Positions 26,098 through 33,921 of a stretch of 64,000 bases of DNA are shown here, in pieces. A program made the position numbers and the translations under genes. Origin of the DNA: Streptomyces sp. BK340. Its GTDB lineage: Bacteria; Actinomycetota; Actinomycetes; Streptomycetales; Streptomycetaceae. Every line of letters starts with the position of its first letter. Positions within the stretch are counted from its first letter, which is position 1. The notes beneath the pieces were generated by a model that worked only from the letters and a program-made list of their open reading frames with translations, did not search any database and was not told the origin of the DNA. The stretch spans positions 1-64,000 of the forward strand of contig NZ_VISR01000002.1 of assembly GCF_007827595.1 (NCBI RefSeq), written 5' to 3'.

Positions 26098-26611
26098 CTG
26101 GACGTTGGGGGAGTGGCTCACGGCGTTCGAGCGCGAAGCGTTCCGGCTGGAGACGTTGGACGACTACAGCCAGTCGGGGGGAACCGACGCCTATCTGGCG
26201 TTCCTGGCAGGGCGGGAGCAGCCGGAGTCGTACAAGACAGCCGCATGGCTGACGACAGTGGGCGACGCCACCAAGGCCGGGAAGCGCGTGTATCGCGTAC
26301 ATGTTCTGTCCCGCCCGCTCACGGACTATCTCCGGTTCGAGCTGTCCTGGGGGTATCGGCGCAACATGACCGTCGGTGAGGAGTTCTTCATCCTCGACAC
26401 CACCGAGCAGGCGAACCCGATCCCTGACGCGCCCGACTTCTGGATGTTCGACGGTACGGCTGCGGCTGTGATGGCGTACGACGGTGCCGGGAAGTACCTC
26501 GGGAGCCAATTCGCAGAGGAAGGCCGGCTGGCCGAGTTCCGGGCTTACCGAGACACGGCGCTCGCGCACGCCGTGCCGTTCGCGGAATGGTGGGTACGGC
26601 ACGGGGAGTGA
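26081..26611 (+). CDS. DUF6879-family protein
   Basis: 176 residues. It starts at GTG 26081 inside the previous gene and ends in GTGA shared with the XRE gene. The body ('EREAFRLETLDDYSQSGGTD', 'RVHVLSRPLTDYLRFELSWG', 'DFWMFDGTAAAVMAYDGAG') matches what is annotated in actinomycetes as DUF6879: an alpha/beta cytosolic protein of unknown role, nearly always next to an XRE/DUF5753 gene. The central position in a three-gene coupled operon suggests it is a partner or effector of the regulator (inference). Confidence 0.8.
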   Translation: MATSSSWTLGEWLTAFEREAFRLETLDDYSQSGGTDAYLAFLAGREQPESYKTAAWLTTVGDATKAGKRVYRVHVLSRPLTDYLRFELSWGYRRNMTVGEEFFILDTTEQANPIPDAPDFWMFDGTAAAVMAYDGAGKYLGSQFAEEGRLAEFRAYRDTALAHAVPFAEWWVRHGE

Positions 26612-27438
26612 ACAAGGCTGAGCTGGGGTCCGCGTTGCGGGCGCTGCGGCAGGCATCCGGAAAGGAAGCCAAGACCGTCGCCCGCAGGGCGGCCATGTCC
26701 AGTTCGAAGCTGTCCAAAATCGAGAACGGCAGCGTCATGCCGAGCGTCGTGGACGTGGAACAGATCCTGACCGCCATAGGGGTTTCCGAAGACGTCAAGG
26801 CCGAGTACATGTCGGTCGCTCGGGCGGCGGCGACCGAGGCGACGGCCTGGCGCCTTTACCGGCGGCTCGGATACCACCGGAAACAACAGCAGATCCAGGC
26901 GATCGAATCCCGTACGACTCTGTTGCGGCTCTTTCAACCCGCGCTCGTACCCGGCCTGCTGCAGACGCCGGAATATATCCAGGCAGTCCTTGGCCGCAAG
27001 AACCTCACCGCGGACCAACTCGCACGAGCAGTAGGTGCCCGGCTTGCGAGGCAGAGCATCCTGTACGAGCCGGGGCGGCAGCTTCGCTTCATTGTTACTG
27101 AGCCAGTGCTGCGGTGGAGAATCGTCCCGCCTCTTGTGATGGCCGGGCAACTCGACAAGCTCATTTCTGTTTCCCGGCTTCCTGGCGTCGACCTCCGCGT
27201 TGTTCCGTTGTCGGTTCGGCAGGCCGATTTTCCCAGTCATTCATTCTCGATCAAGGATGATCGCATGGTGACGGTAGAAACCGTTCACGCAGAGCTGGCA
27301 GTGACCGATCCGCGAGATGTCGCCCTTTACGTCGAAAAATTTGAAGGGTTTGCGGACGTTTCCGTTTCCGGAGATGTCATGCGAGGCATGGTCGAGGAAA
27401 TCCGGGATGAATTCTTGCTGGAACAGGAAACCGGCTAG
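26608..27438 (+). CDS. XRE-family regulator with DUF5753 (second copy)
   Basis: 276 residues. Helix-turn-helix at about 8-60 ('ALRALRQASGKEAKTVARRA', 'SKLSKIENGSVMPSVVDVEQ'), then DUF5753 ('FQPALVPGLLQTPEYIQAVL', 'VVPLSVRQADFPSHSFSI'). GTG 26608 overlaps the DUF6879 stop by 4 bp; an ATG at 26587 is possible. The last 300 bp are visibly richer in A+T than the neighbours (for example 27240-27440), hinting at acquisition from elsewhere. It shares architecture but little sequence with the regulator at 24745. Confidence 0.87.
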   Translation: MNKAELGSALRALRQASGKEAKTVARRAAMSSSKLSKIENGSVMPSVVDVEQILTAIGVSEDVKAEYMSVARAAATEATAWRLYRRLGYHRKQQQIQAIESRTTLLRLFQPALVPGLLQTPEYIQAVLGRKNLTADQLARAVGARLARQSILYEPGRQLRFIVTEPVLRWRIVPPLVMAGQLDKLISVSRLPGVDLRVVPLSVRQADFPSHSFSIKDDRMVTVETVHAELAVTDPRDVALYVEKFEGFADVSVSGDVMRGMVEEIRDEFLLEQETG

Positions 27439-27542
27439 ATCGGCATCTGTGGTCTTCCGAAGATAGGGCCTTGGAGGATTTCAATGTGCTGCTGCGCCGA
27501 CCCCAGGCACAGGCGCACTGGCGGACCTGAGAGGACTTCCGA

Positions 27543-27989
27543 ATGACTGTGGCACCTGAAACGCCGGCCATCGCACTGCGGCACGGCCGGGACCTCATGT
27601 CGCCCGAGCTGTTCGCGCGGCTGGCGGACTTCTGCGCCGAGGAGTACGGGCACGAGCGGTCCATGGCCGAGCGGATCATGAACGAGGCCATCACCCTGTG
27701 CTACGTGATGGGCAGCACCAACGCGGGCGACGTGATGGCCCCGAGCAAGGCTGTGGACCCCGGTTGGCACACGTTCATGCTCCACACCGAGGACTACGCC
27801 AAGTGGTGCACCGAGAACTTCGGCTACTTCCTGCATCACCGGCCGAACAGCAAGGTCCGTACGCAGGGCCTCATGGTCGACGTCGTCGGGCGCATCAGGG
27901 CCGAGGGCTTCGAGATCGACGAGCGTCTCTGGGGCACCGCGGCGGAGTGCAACGCGCCGACGTGCTGCGGCGACGGTCCTTGCTGCTGA
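27543..27989 (+). CDS. Conserved hypothetical protein with Cys-rich tail
   Basis: 148 residues from ATG 27543, shortly after GAGAGGACT. A helical N-terminal half ('ELFARLADFCAEEYGHERSM') leads to 'DPGWHTFMLHTEDYAKWC', a motif reminiscent of the GRDP-like/glycine-rich-protein domain. The C-terminus ends with six Cys in about 14 residues (CNAPTCCGDGPCC), which suggests metal binding or disulfides. I do not know its function. It follows the second XRE operon by about 100 bp and may be a target of it. Confidence 0.7.
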   Translation: MTVAPETPAIALRHGRDLMSPELFARLADFCAEEYGHERSMAERIMNEAITLCYVMGSTNAGDVMAPSKAVDPGWHTFMLHTEDYAKWCTENFGYFLHHRPNSKVRTQGLMVDVVGRIRAEGFEIDERLWGTAAECNAPTCCGDGPCC

Positions 27990-28014
27990 TACCGGCCACT
28001 GTCAGTGCCAGCCG

Positions 28015-28048
28015 CTAGAGTCCCGGCCCTCACGGTCCGGGACTCTAG
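28015..28048 (+). terminator. Terminator/attenuator hairpin
   Basis: 12-bp perfect stem ctagagtcccgg with a 10-nt loop, followed by gcgcaaaa. It ends the gene at 27543 and lies 18 nt before ATG 28067. The left arm contains TAGAGT, which could double as a -10 for the next gene. Confidence 0.65.
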
Positions 28049-28118
28049 GCGCAAAAGGGAGTTTTCATGGCAACTGCCGAAGGAACCAAGGGGCGGGGGC
28101 GGGTAACCGTCTTCTCCC

Positions 28119-28496
28119 GTGTTCGGGCCCGTCTTCGGCTACGCAACCACTCTCGTGGATGATCAGCAGCTTGCCCACGTGGGGCCGCTGACTCCCGGTG
28201 TCGGGTGGCGCCTGCTCTGGAAGATGGCGGAGAGGTGCCACAACGACGGGGCGACGGAAGCCAGAAAGGCCGAGTGGATCGTCTCGCAGGCATCCCGAGC
28301 GTTCATCTGTGGCAGCGGCGTTGTCGTGAAGCTCTCCGACGCTGATTGGGAGATGGAACCTGGTGGCTGGCTCGTGGAGCTTGGCGGCTCCTGGTGCAAC
28401 CAAGACGTGTTGGTCACTGGCAACCTCACGGTGCCGGCACTCACGGCCGAGCAGACGGGCCCGAAGCACACCTACTACCCGCAGTACGCGGACTGA
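28119..28496 (+). CDS. Hypothetical protein, probably frameshifted near its start
   Basis: 125 residues from GTG 28119, with no ribosome site. The good start is ATG 28067 (behind AAGGGAG), which begins MATAEGTKGRGRVTVF but stops after 31 codons in another frame. Dropping the 10 nt at 28115-28124 would join that start to GPVFGYATTLVDDQQ in one frame. So the gene either carries a 10-bp insertion or uses the weak GTG. The body ('HVGPLTPGVGWRLLWKMAER', 'ICGSGVVVKLSDADWEMEPG') is unknown to me. It is the last gene of the accessory island. Confidence 0.55.
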   Translation: MFGPVFGYATTLVDDQQLAHVGPLTPGVGWRLLWKMAERCHNDGATEARKAEWIVSQASRAFICGSGVVVKLSDADWEMEPGGWLVELGGSWCNQDVLVTGNLTVPALTAEQTGPKHTYYPQYAD

Positions 28497-28588
28497 CGAC
28501 CCACTCGATCGGCCGGGCTCACTCCCGGCGGCCAAGCAACGAGGGAGCCAACAGAACACGCCGCGCTGAGCTGAGCGGCGCCGATCCG

Positions 28589-28622
28589 GCCCCGGCCACC
28601 TCCCCTGCTGAAGATGGCCGGG
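28589..28622. terminator. Hairpin between the accessory island and pit
   Basis: 9-bp stem ccccggcca with a 16-nt loop in the 229-bp gap between convergent genes; a probable bidirectional terminator. The rest of the gap shows nothing coding. Confidence 0.55.
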
Positions 28623-28725
28623 GTCTCGCCGCGCTCCCGGGAGACCGGGCCGTTGGCCGGAGGCGGGGTGGTGGGGCGGGGAGGGCTCGCTTGTCGGCGA
28701 GCCGAGGCGGGTGGGCGGAACGGGG

Positions 28726-29724
28726 CTACAGCGCCACCAGCTTGACGACGCCGAAAGCGAGCGCCGCGACCAGTGCGGCTGCCGGCATCGTGATGAACCA
28801 GCCCATGACGATGTTCTTGGCCACGCCCCAGCGGACGGCGTTCACACGCTTTGTCGCGCCGACACCCATGATCGCCGAGGTGATCACGTGAGTGGTCGAG
28901 ATCGGCGCCTTGAAGAGGTACGCCGTCGCGAACATGATCGACGCGCCGGTCGTCTCGGCGGCGAAACCCTGCGGGGGATCGAGTTCGATGATCTTGCGGC
29001 CCAGCGTGCGCATGATGCGCCAGCCGCCCGCGTAGGTGCCGAGGGACAGCATCACCGCCGACACGATCTTCACCCACACCGGGATCGGCTCGCCGAACGT
29101 CTCGTGGCCGGAAATCACCAGGGCCATGACCACCACGCCCATGGTCTTCTGGGCGTCCTGGAGGCCGTGGCCCAGTGCCATGCCCGCCGCCGAGACCGTC
29201 TGCGCTATACGGAAGCCCCGCTTGGCCTTGTGCGGGTTGGCCCGGCGGAAGATCCACATGATCGCCAGCATGACCAGGTAGCCGACGATCAGGCCCACGA
29301 CCGGCGACAGGAACATCGGGATGACGACCTTGTCGAGGACGCCGTTCCAGAGGACGTCCGTACCGCCCGCCAGCGCCGCCCCTACCAGGCCGCCGAACAG
29401 TGCATGGGAGGAGGAAGAGGGCAGACCGAAGTACCAGGTGATCAGGTTCCAGGTGATCGCGCCAGTCAGGGCCGCGAAGAGGATCCCCATCCCGGTCGAC
29501 CCCGAGGGCGTCTCGATCAGGCCCTCACTGACGGTCTTGGCGACCCCGGTTCCGAAGAACGCGCCGGCCATGTTCATGACCGCGGCCATGGCGAGCGCCG
29601 CCCGCGGGGTCAGCGCCCGCGTCGACACCGACGTCGCGATCGCGTTCGCGGAGTCGTGGAAACCGTTCGTGTACGTGAAGAAGAGCGCGACCGCGATGGT
29701 CACGATGAGAGCGAGGGTGTCCAT
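28726..29724 (-). CDS. Low-affinity inorganic phosphate transporter, PiT family
   Basis: 332 residues and about ten membrane helices. The two PiT signature repeats are visible: 'FTYTNGFHDSANAIAT' at the N-terminus and 'FKAPISTTHVITSAIMGVG' at the C-terminus, plus 'GLPSSSSHALFGG'. It carries phosphate (usually as a metal-phosphate complex) with protons or another cation. In S. coelicolor the equivalent neighbour of pst is called pitH1. It is cotranscribed with the DUF47 gene, 7 nt upstream. Confidence 0.95.
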   Translation of the reverse strand: MDTLALIVTIAVALFFTYTNGFHDSANAIATSVSTRALTPRAALAMAAVMNMAGAFFGTGVAKTVSEGLIETPSGSTGMGILFAALTGAITWNLITWYFGLPSSSSHALFGGLVGAALAGGTDVLWNGVLDKVVIPMFLSPVVGLIVGYLVMLAIMWIFRRANPHKAKRGFRIAQTVSAAGMALGHGLQDAQKTMGVVVMALVISGHETFGEPIPVWVKIVSAVMLSLGTYAGGWRIMRTLGRKIIELDPPQGFAAETTGASIMFATAYLFKAPISTTHVITSAIMGVGATKRVNAVRWGVAKNIVMGWFITMPAAALVAALAFGVVKLVAL

Positions 29725-29731
29725 CGACGCC

Positions 29732-30352
29732 TCAGGACTCCTTGACGGCGATGGTCTCCACCGTGTTCGCCACGTGCTCGAACGCGTCCGCGGCCTCTTC
29801 CAGGACGTCCACGATCTGCTTGAGCTTGAGCACCTCGATCGCGTCGTACTTGCCGTTGAAGAGGTGGGCCAGCAGCTTGCGGTGGATCTGGTCCGCCTGG
29901 TTCTCCAGACGGTTCACCTCGATCCAGTACTCGGTGAGGTTGTCCATCGTGCGCAGGTTGGGCATCGCTTCGGCCGTCAGCTCGGCAGCACGCGCCAGCA
30001 CCTCGATCTGCTGCTCGACACCCTTCGGCAGCTCTTCGACGTTGTAGAGGACGACGAGGTCGACGGCCTCCTCCATGAAGTCCATGATGTCGTCCAGGGA
30101 CCCGGCGAGGGCGTAGATGTCCTCGCGGTCGAACGGCGTGATGAACGAGGAGTTCAGCTGGTGGAAGATCGCGTGCGTGGCGTCGTCACCTGCGTGTTCC
30201 GCGGCCCGCATACGCTCTGCGATCTCGGCCCGGGCAGACGCGTCCGCCCCGAGCAGTTCCATCAGGAGTTTCGAGCCGGTGACGATGTTGTCCGCGGATG
30301 CGGCGAACATGTCGTAGAAGCTCGTCTCCCTGGGGGTCAGACGAAAGCGCAC
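29732..30352 (-). CDS. DUF47 PhoU-like accessory protein of PiT
   Basis: 206 residues, all helical and acidic ('HAGDDATHAIFHQLNSSFIT', 'YALAGSLDDIMDFMEEAVDL', 'NRLENQADQIHRKLLAHLF'), typical of the PhoU-related DUF47 family that is paired with PiT transporters and regulates them. GTG 30352 follows GAGGA. First gene of the pit operon; its promoter must lie in the 206 bp shared with the divergent csoR gene. Confidence 0.92.
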   Translation of the reverse strand: MRFRLTPRETSFYDMFAASADNIVTGSKLLMELLGADASARAEIAERMRAAEHAGDDATHAIFHQLNSSFITPFDREDIYALAGSLDDIMDFMEEAVDLVVLYNVEELPKGVEQQIEVLARAAELTAEAMPNLRTMDNLTEYWIEVNRLENQADQIHRKLLAHLFNGKYDAIEVLKLKQIVDVLEEAADAFEHVANTVETIAVKES

Positions 30353-30505
30353 GTGTGGTCCTCGGGGTGCTTCGGTTTCGGTCAGGCTGATGCTAGGCGC
30401 AACATCCGGCCACGGCTATCGGGTCGTCCCCCAGTGTCACCCATCGGGCATGGTGATCAGCACCGGGGCGTACCAAGGGCCCTCTACCCAGCAAAATTCG
30501 TTACC

Positions 30506-30526
30506 ATATACCCACCAGGGGTATAT
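30506..30526 (+). promoter_or_regulatory. CsoR-type operator
   Basis: ATATACCC, 5 nt, GGGTATAT: a perfect 8-bp inverted repeat with the TACCC/GGGTA core seen at CsoR operators. It sits 33 bp upstream of the csoR-like start, so the gene is probably autoregulated and derepressed by Cu(I). Confidence 0.75.
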
Positions 30527-30558
30527 TTCCTCAGTTCGTCCCGAGATGGAGGCCCGCG

Positions 30559-30864
30559 ATGACGACGACCGAGGCCGGCGCCACGCACGGTTACCACAAG
30601 CAGAAGGACGAGCACCTCAAGCGGCTGCGCCGGATCGAGGGGCAGATCCGCGGTCTGCAGCGCATGGTCGACGAGGACACCTACTGCATCGACATACTCA
30701 CCCAGGTGTCCGCCTCCACCAAGGCCCTGCAGTCCTTCGCCCTGCAGCTGCTGGAGGAGCACCTGCGGCACTGTGTCGCGGACGCGGCCCTCAAGGGCGG
30801 GGACGAGATCGACGCGAAGGTGGACGAGGCCACGAAGGCGATCGGCCGGCTCCTGCGCACCTGA
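30559..30864 (+). CDS. csoR: CsoR-family copper-sensing repressor
   Basis: 101 residues of the all-helical CsoR/RcnR fold. The Cu(I) ligand triad C43, H68 and C72 has the same spacing as the C36-H61-C65 triad of M. tuberculosis CsoR, and 'KRLRRIEGQIRGLQRMVDED' is the typical basic first helix. It should bind the GC-flanked palindrome just upstream and release it on Cu(I) binding. ATG follows GGAGG. No copper ATPase or chaperone gene is adjacent. Confidence 0.9.
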   Translation: MTTTEAGATHGYHKQKDEHLKRLRRIEGQIRGLQRMVDEDTYCIDILTQVSASTKALQSFALQLLEEHLRHCVADAALKGGDEIDAKVDEATKAIGRLLRT

Positions 30865-30904
30865 CCCGAGCCGGCGGGGCGTGATCAGGTCCGGCAGGAC
30901 CCGA

Positions 30905-31078
30905 TCAGACTTCGGCGGACTCCCGTTCCTCGGCCACCCGCAGCACCTCGTCGATGCTCGCCAGGCTCAGCCGGTCCTCGGCGGCCGAGGCAGCGATGAT
31001 CAGCTCTCCGCACAGCTCGATCTCGGCGAGGGCCACGTGGTCCTGAACTGCCGTACCGCCGACCGGAGCCACGTGCAT
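30905..31078 (-). CDS. Small conserved acidic protein (57 aa)
   Basis: 57 codons from ATG 31078 with GAAGAGG just upstream (GTG 31072 is an alternative with better spacing). The sequence runs MHVAPVGGTAVQDHVALAEI then ELCGELIIAASAAEDRLSL, ending in a charged helix, with steady high third-position GC throughout. The composition suggests a soluble helical protein. I cannot assign a function; it faces csoR convergently. Confidence 0.65.
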   Translation of the reverse strand: MHVAPVGGTAVQDHVALAEIELCGELIIAASAAEDRLSLASIDEVLRVAEERESAEV

Positions 31079-31173
31079 CACCTCTTCTCAACCGTCACCG
31101 ACTTCCTAGAGTAGGGAGCGGTCTACACACCGCGCATGGCACGGACGGGCTAGTTCGTGGGTGGCGACCCGGA

Positions 31174-32043
31174 CTAGTGCGCCGGCCGGTTTTCGGCCGC
31201 GCTGTCGGCGATGCGGCCCGCGTAGATGTCCTTCGGGCTCGGCAGGCGCACGTCCACGGGGGCGCCGAAGTCGTACAGCAGGGTCGTCGAGGCGACCGCC
31301 ACGGCGGTCTTCTCGCGGCCGTTGACGAAGCTGAAGTGCTGGCGCAGCTTGCGGATGCGGCCCGCGTCGTCCAGATAGGCGTCGAACGGAACCTCGGCCG
31401 TGGCGAACCCTTTCGCTGCCGCCGCCAGGGACGCCCGGTCGTCGGCCGAGGCGTGCTTCGACGCGTGGGACAGATCGGCCGTCCCGCGGTAGTGCCGCAC
31501 CTGTGTGCCGCCGACCTCGGTCCGCCCCATGTACGTCGCCGTACGCGTCCCGCGCAGCACCTCCGCGGCGGCGTACGGGTCCGTCGCGCCGCCCGTGACG
31601 AGGTTGCCGTCGGACAGGCTCGCGGTGTCCACCCGCACCCACTTGTCGGTGGGCACCCCCGCGCCCCGGTTCTTCATGAAGAGGGCGCCGGGGGCGAGGA
31701 GTTCGGTGATGGGCCGGTGCTCGGAGGTGCCCGCGGGGTCCTCCGGCAGGATCACGGTCAGCTGTCCGAGCCGGTGCCGGTAGTCGTAGACGCCCCTGCC
31801 GCGGATGGTGACCCGGGTGCCGCCGGTCGCCATCTCCATGGATGTGGTGGCCTTGGAGCTGCCCGCGCCGCGCAGGGTGTCGGCGGCCCGCTGCAGGGTG
31901 GTCACGGGGTCGCCGCCCGCGCCGTTCACGCCCTCGGCCGCGGCCCCGCTGCTGGAGCACCCCGCGGCACCCGCGCCGAGCCCGATCATGATCCCCACCG
32001 TGACGGCCGTCCTGCCCGCGCGCCTCTGCTGCCGCCGATCCAT
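31174..32043 (-). CDS. Lipoprotein, LppX/LolA-like fold suspected
   Basis: 289 residues. A basic N-terminus and signal helix end in the lipobox AGAAGC, and the mature domain begins after a Ser/Gly/Ala linker. The pattern 'LRGAGSSKATTSMEMATGGT', 'YDYRHRLGQLTVIL', 'MKNRGAGVPTDKWVRVD' and 'YLDDAGRIRKLRQHF' is that of actinobacterial lipoproteins with a half-barrel fold (LppX/LprG/LolA-like). It is likely anchored outside the membrane and may bind lipids (inference). ATG 32043 is chosen over 32076 because GGGGGTAGG precedes it. Confidence 0.75.
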   Translation of the reverse strand: MDRRQQRRAGRTAVTVGIMIGLGAGAAGCSSSGAAAEGVNGAGGDPVTTLQRAADTLRGAGSSKATTSMEMATGGTRVTIRGRGVYDYRHRLGQLTVILPEDPAGTSEHRPITELLAPGALFMKNRGAGVPTDKWVRVDTASLSDGNLVTGGATDPYAAAEVLRGTRTATYMGRTEVGGTQVRHYRGTADLSHASKHASADDRASLAAAAKGFATAEVPFDAYLDDAGRIRKLRQHFSFVNGREKTAVAVASTTLLYDFGAPVDVRLPSPKDIYAGRIADSAAENRPAH

Positions 32044-32174
32044 CGCCTGCCTACCCCCAGCCGGTACGTCCGTCACGGGCCCCCTGTCGTTCCGGTTAAC
32101 GACGAGTAGGGAGTGCCGTCACGCACTGCGGAAGGCTGGGAAAGGGCATACAAACGTTTTAACCGGGATGTCGG

Positions 32175-32180
32175 TAACGT
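32175..32180 (+). promoter_or_regulatory. -10 element, leaderless promoter of the 57-aa Cys protein
   Basis: TAACGT followed by 7 nt and GTG 32188. AACGTT also occurs at 32154-32159, 22 bp upstream, so AACGTT is repeated around the promoter. Confidence 0.4.
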
Positions 32181-32187
32181 TGTCGGC

Positions 32188-32361
32188 GTGGCGCAGCAGG
32201 AGGGGTCGGAGCGATTCCGGCAGGGGCAGGAGCACCTCACGACGACGATGGAGCAGGGGCGCTTCTGCGTGGCCCGCTGCACCTGCGGCTGGCGCGGCCC
32301 GGCCCGACGCGCGCGCAGCCAGGCCAGAACGGACGCGGAGGGCCACTCGGCGGCCGTGTGA
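32188..32361 (+). CDS. Small conserved protein with CxC motif (57 aa)
   Basis: 57 residues from GTG 32188: VAQQEGSERFRQGQEHLTTT, then 'MEQGRFCVARCTCGWRGPAR' and a short basic tail. Three Cys in FCVARCTCGW suggest a small zinc- or redox-active element. The frame stays open back to 32113, but the leaderless promoter and the change in composition support the later start. Function unknown. It converges on the NUDIX gene. Confidence 0.65.
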   Translation: MAQQEGSERFRQGQEHLTTTMEQGRFCVARCTCGWRGPARRARSQARTDAEGHSAAV

Positions 32362-32372
32362 GGGCCCGGCCG

Positions 32373-32786
32373 CTACCTGTGCTCGAACTCCCGCACGAGG
32401 GTGTCCACGAGGTCGCGGTCGCGGGGCTGGGTCAGCCGGCCCCGGGCCGCGGTGGGGGAGAGCCACAGGATGCGGTCCACCTCGTTGTTCGGGGCGAACC
32501 GCCCGGTGACCGCCTCGGCCGCCCAGTAACGCACCTGCTTGGGGCGGCCGTTGGCCAGGTAGTGCAGGGTCGGCAGTTCGTTGCCGGGCTCGGCGGCGTA
32601 ACCCGTCTCCTCGGCGACCTCGCGCAGGGCACCCGCGAGCGCGTCCTCACCCCGCTTGAGCTTGCCCTTCGGGTGGGACCAGTCGTCGTACTTCGGCCGG
32701 TGGACCAGACAGACCTCCAGCTCGTCGTCCACCGGTGAGCGGCGCCACAGCACGCAGCCCGCGGCCAGGACCAAGGTGTCGTTCAC
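32373..32786 (-). CDS. NUDIX hydrolase (MutT-like)
   Basis: 137 residues with a complete Nudix box at about 41-63 (GKLKRGEDALAGALREVAEE followed by TG). It resembles the NUDIX half of actinobacterial MutT1 but lacks the C-terminal phosphatase domain found there. Likely substrates are 8-oxo-(d)GTP, diadenosine polyphosphates or similar nucleoside diphosphate derivatives. GTG 32786 follows GGAGGAG. Third gene of the ppk-CHAD-NUDIX operon, so a role in polyphosphate or nucleotide-phosphate turnover is possible. Confidence 0.9.
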   Translation of the reverse strand: MNDTLVLAAGCVLWRRSPVDDELEVCLVHRPKYDDWSHPKGKLKRGEDALAGALREVAEETGYAAEPGNELPTLHYLANGRPKQVRYWAAEAVTGRFAPNNEVDRILWLSPTAARGRLTQPRDRDLVDTLVREFEHR

Positions 32787-32805
32787 ACCGTCTCCTCCGG
32801 AGGGT

Positions 32806-33921
32806 TCAGGGTGCGTTGACCGTCTGCTTCTGCCACGCCTGCTGGAAGGCGAACCGGGCCGCCTCGACCTCGTGCCGCTGGTCGGCGTGGAGCACGCCGA
32901 GCGCGTACGCGGTCGCCGGTGCGATGCGGGGCGTACGGGCCGCCTGCGCGGCCGCGGCCGCCGCCTCCGAGGCGTCCCGGTGCCGGTTCAGGGCCTGGCC
33001 CGCCGCCAGCAGACGTACGTCCACGGGGATGCTGCCTCCGCACAGCACCTCGACGGCGTAGCGGTGCAGGCGCAGCAGCAGGCGGACCTGGTGCCAGGGG
33101 CCGTCCTGGGGGTGCGGGGACGGGTCCGGGGACAGGCCGTGGACGAGGGCCTCCGCGTTGTAGGGGTGGCCTGCGGTGAGCAGGGGGAGGGCGGCGACGG
33201 CGTCCGAGAGGCGTTCCTCGGCGGCGGCCGCGAGGGGGCGCAGCCCGGTGGTGGGGGCGGCCGGGGTGAGGGGGACCTCGCTGGCGAGTACGGCGACCTT
33301 GTCGGCGACGGCGTGGAAGCGGCTCGATCCCAGGGCCTGGAGGGCCGTGGAGTGGGCGCGGGTCCGGGCCAGGGTCAGCTGGCGGTCCAGCAGGGCGCCC
33401 GCCTTTGCCGCGCCGACCGTGAGGTTGCCGCGTTCCACGGTGGGCGCCGGGCGGGCCGGACCACCGGCGTTGGACGGCGCCGTCACCCGTGCCGCCCCGC
33501 CGGCTCGACCGCCCGCAGCCACGTCGACGGCGCCCACCGACGTCACCTGCGCGGGCAGCGCCGTGGAGCCGGACAATCGCTGCAGCGCCTGCAACAGCCG
33601 TTCCAGCCGGGACTCGTAGGCGTGTTCAAGGCCCAACGTGCCGGACAGCCAGGCCAGTTCGGGGCGCATCTCCTCCGACCAGCCGGCGTCGAGGAGAGGG
33701 CGGAACGTGTGCAGGCTGCCGCTGATGCGGCGGGCCGAGCGGCGCAGCGCCCGGGCCGCGTCGACGGACTCCTCCGCGCCGCCTGCCGCGCCCCCGTTCT
33801 CCCGCTGCAGGCGCAGCGCGCGGAGGAACTCCGTCGCCTGGGCGCGCAGATAGCCCGCCAGGGCGTCCCCCGTCACCTCCGTGGCGGTGGGGTCCGTCGG
33901 GTCAAGGTGTTGCTGTGCCAC
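32806..33921 (-). CDS. CHAD-domain polyphosphate-binding protein
   Basis: 371 residues. The two halves of a CHAD helical bundle are seen ([20 protein letters not shown] near the start; '[16 protein letters not shown]' and '[18 protein letters not shown]' later), split by an Ala/Gly/Pro-rich insert (about 145-175). CHAD domains bind inorganic polyphosphate through conserved His/Lys/Arg. The gene overlaps the end of ppk by 20 bp, so its product is made with polyphosphate kinase and may target or protect polyP granules. Confidence 0.88.
   Translation of the reverse strand: MAQQHLDPTDPTATEVTGDALAGYLRAQATEFLRALRLQRENGGAAGGAEESVDAARALRRSARRISGSLHTFRPLLDAGWSEEMRPELAWLSGTLGLEHAYESRLERLLQALQRLSGSTALPAQVTSVGAVDVAAGGRAGGAARVTAPSNAGGPARPAPTVERGNLTVGAAKAGALLDRQLTLARTRAHSTALQALGSSRFHAVADKVAVLASEVPLTPAAPTTGLRPLAAAAEERLSDAVAALPLLTAGHPYNAEALVHGLSPDPSPHPQDGPWHQVRLLLRLHRYAVEVLCGGSIPVDVRLLAAGQALNRHRDASEAAAAAAQAARTPRIAPATAYALGVLHADQRHEVEAARFAFQQAWQKQTVNAP

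Noticed and set aside
28346..28891. 181-codon plus-strand frame running past the island toward pit
   Set aside because: Overlaps the better-supported frame at 28119-28496 and then runs antisense into the pit gene; Arg/Ala/Gly-rich shadow.
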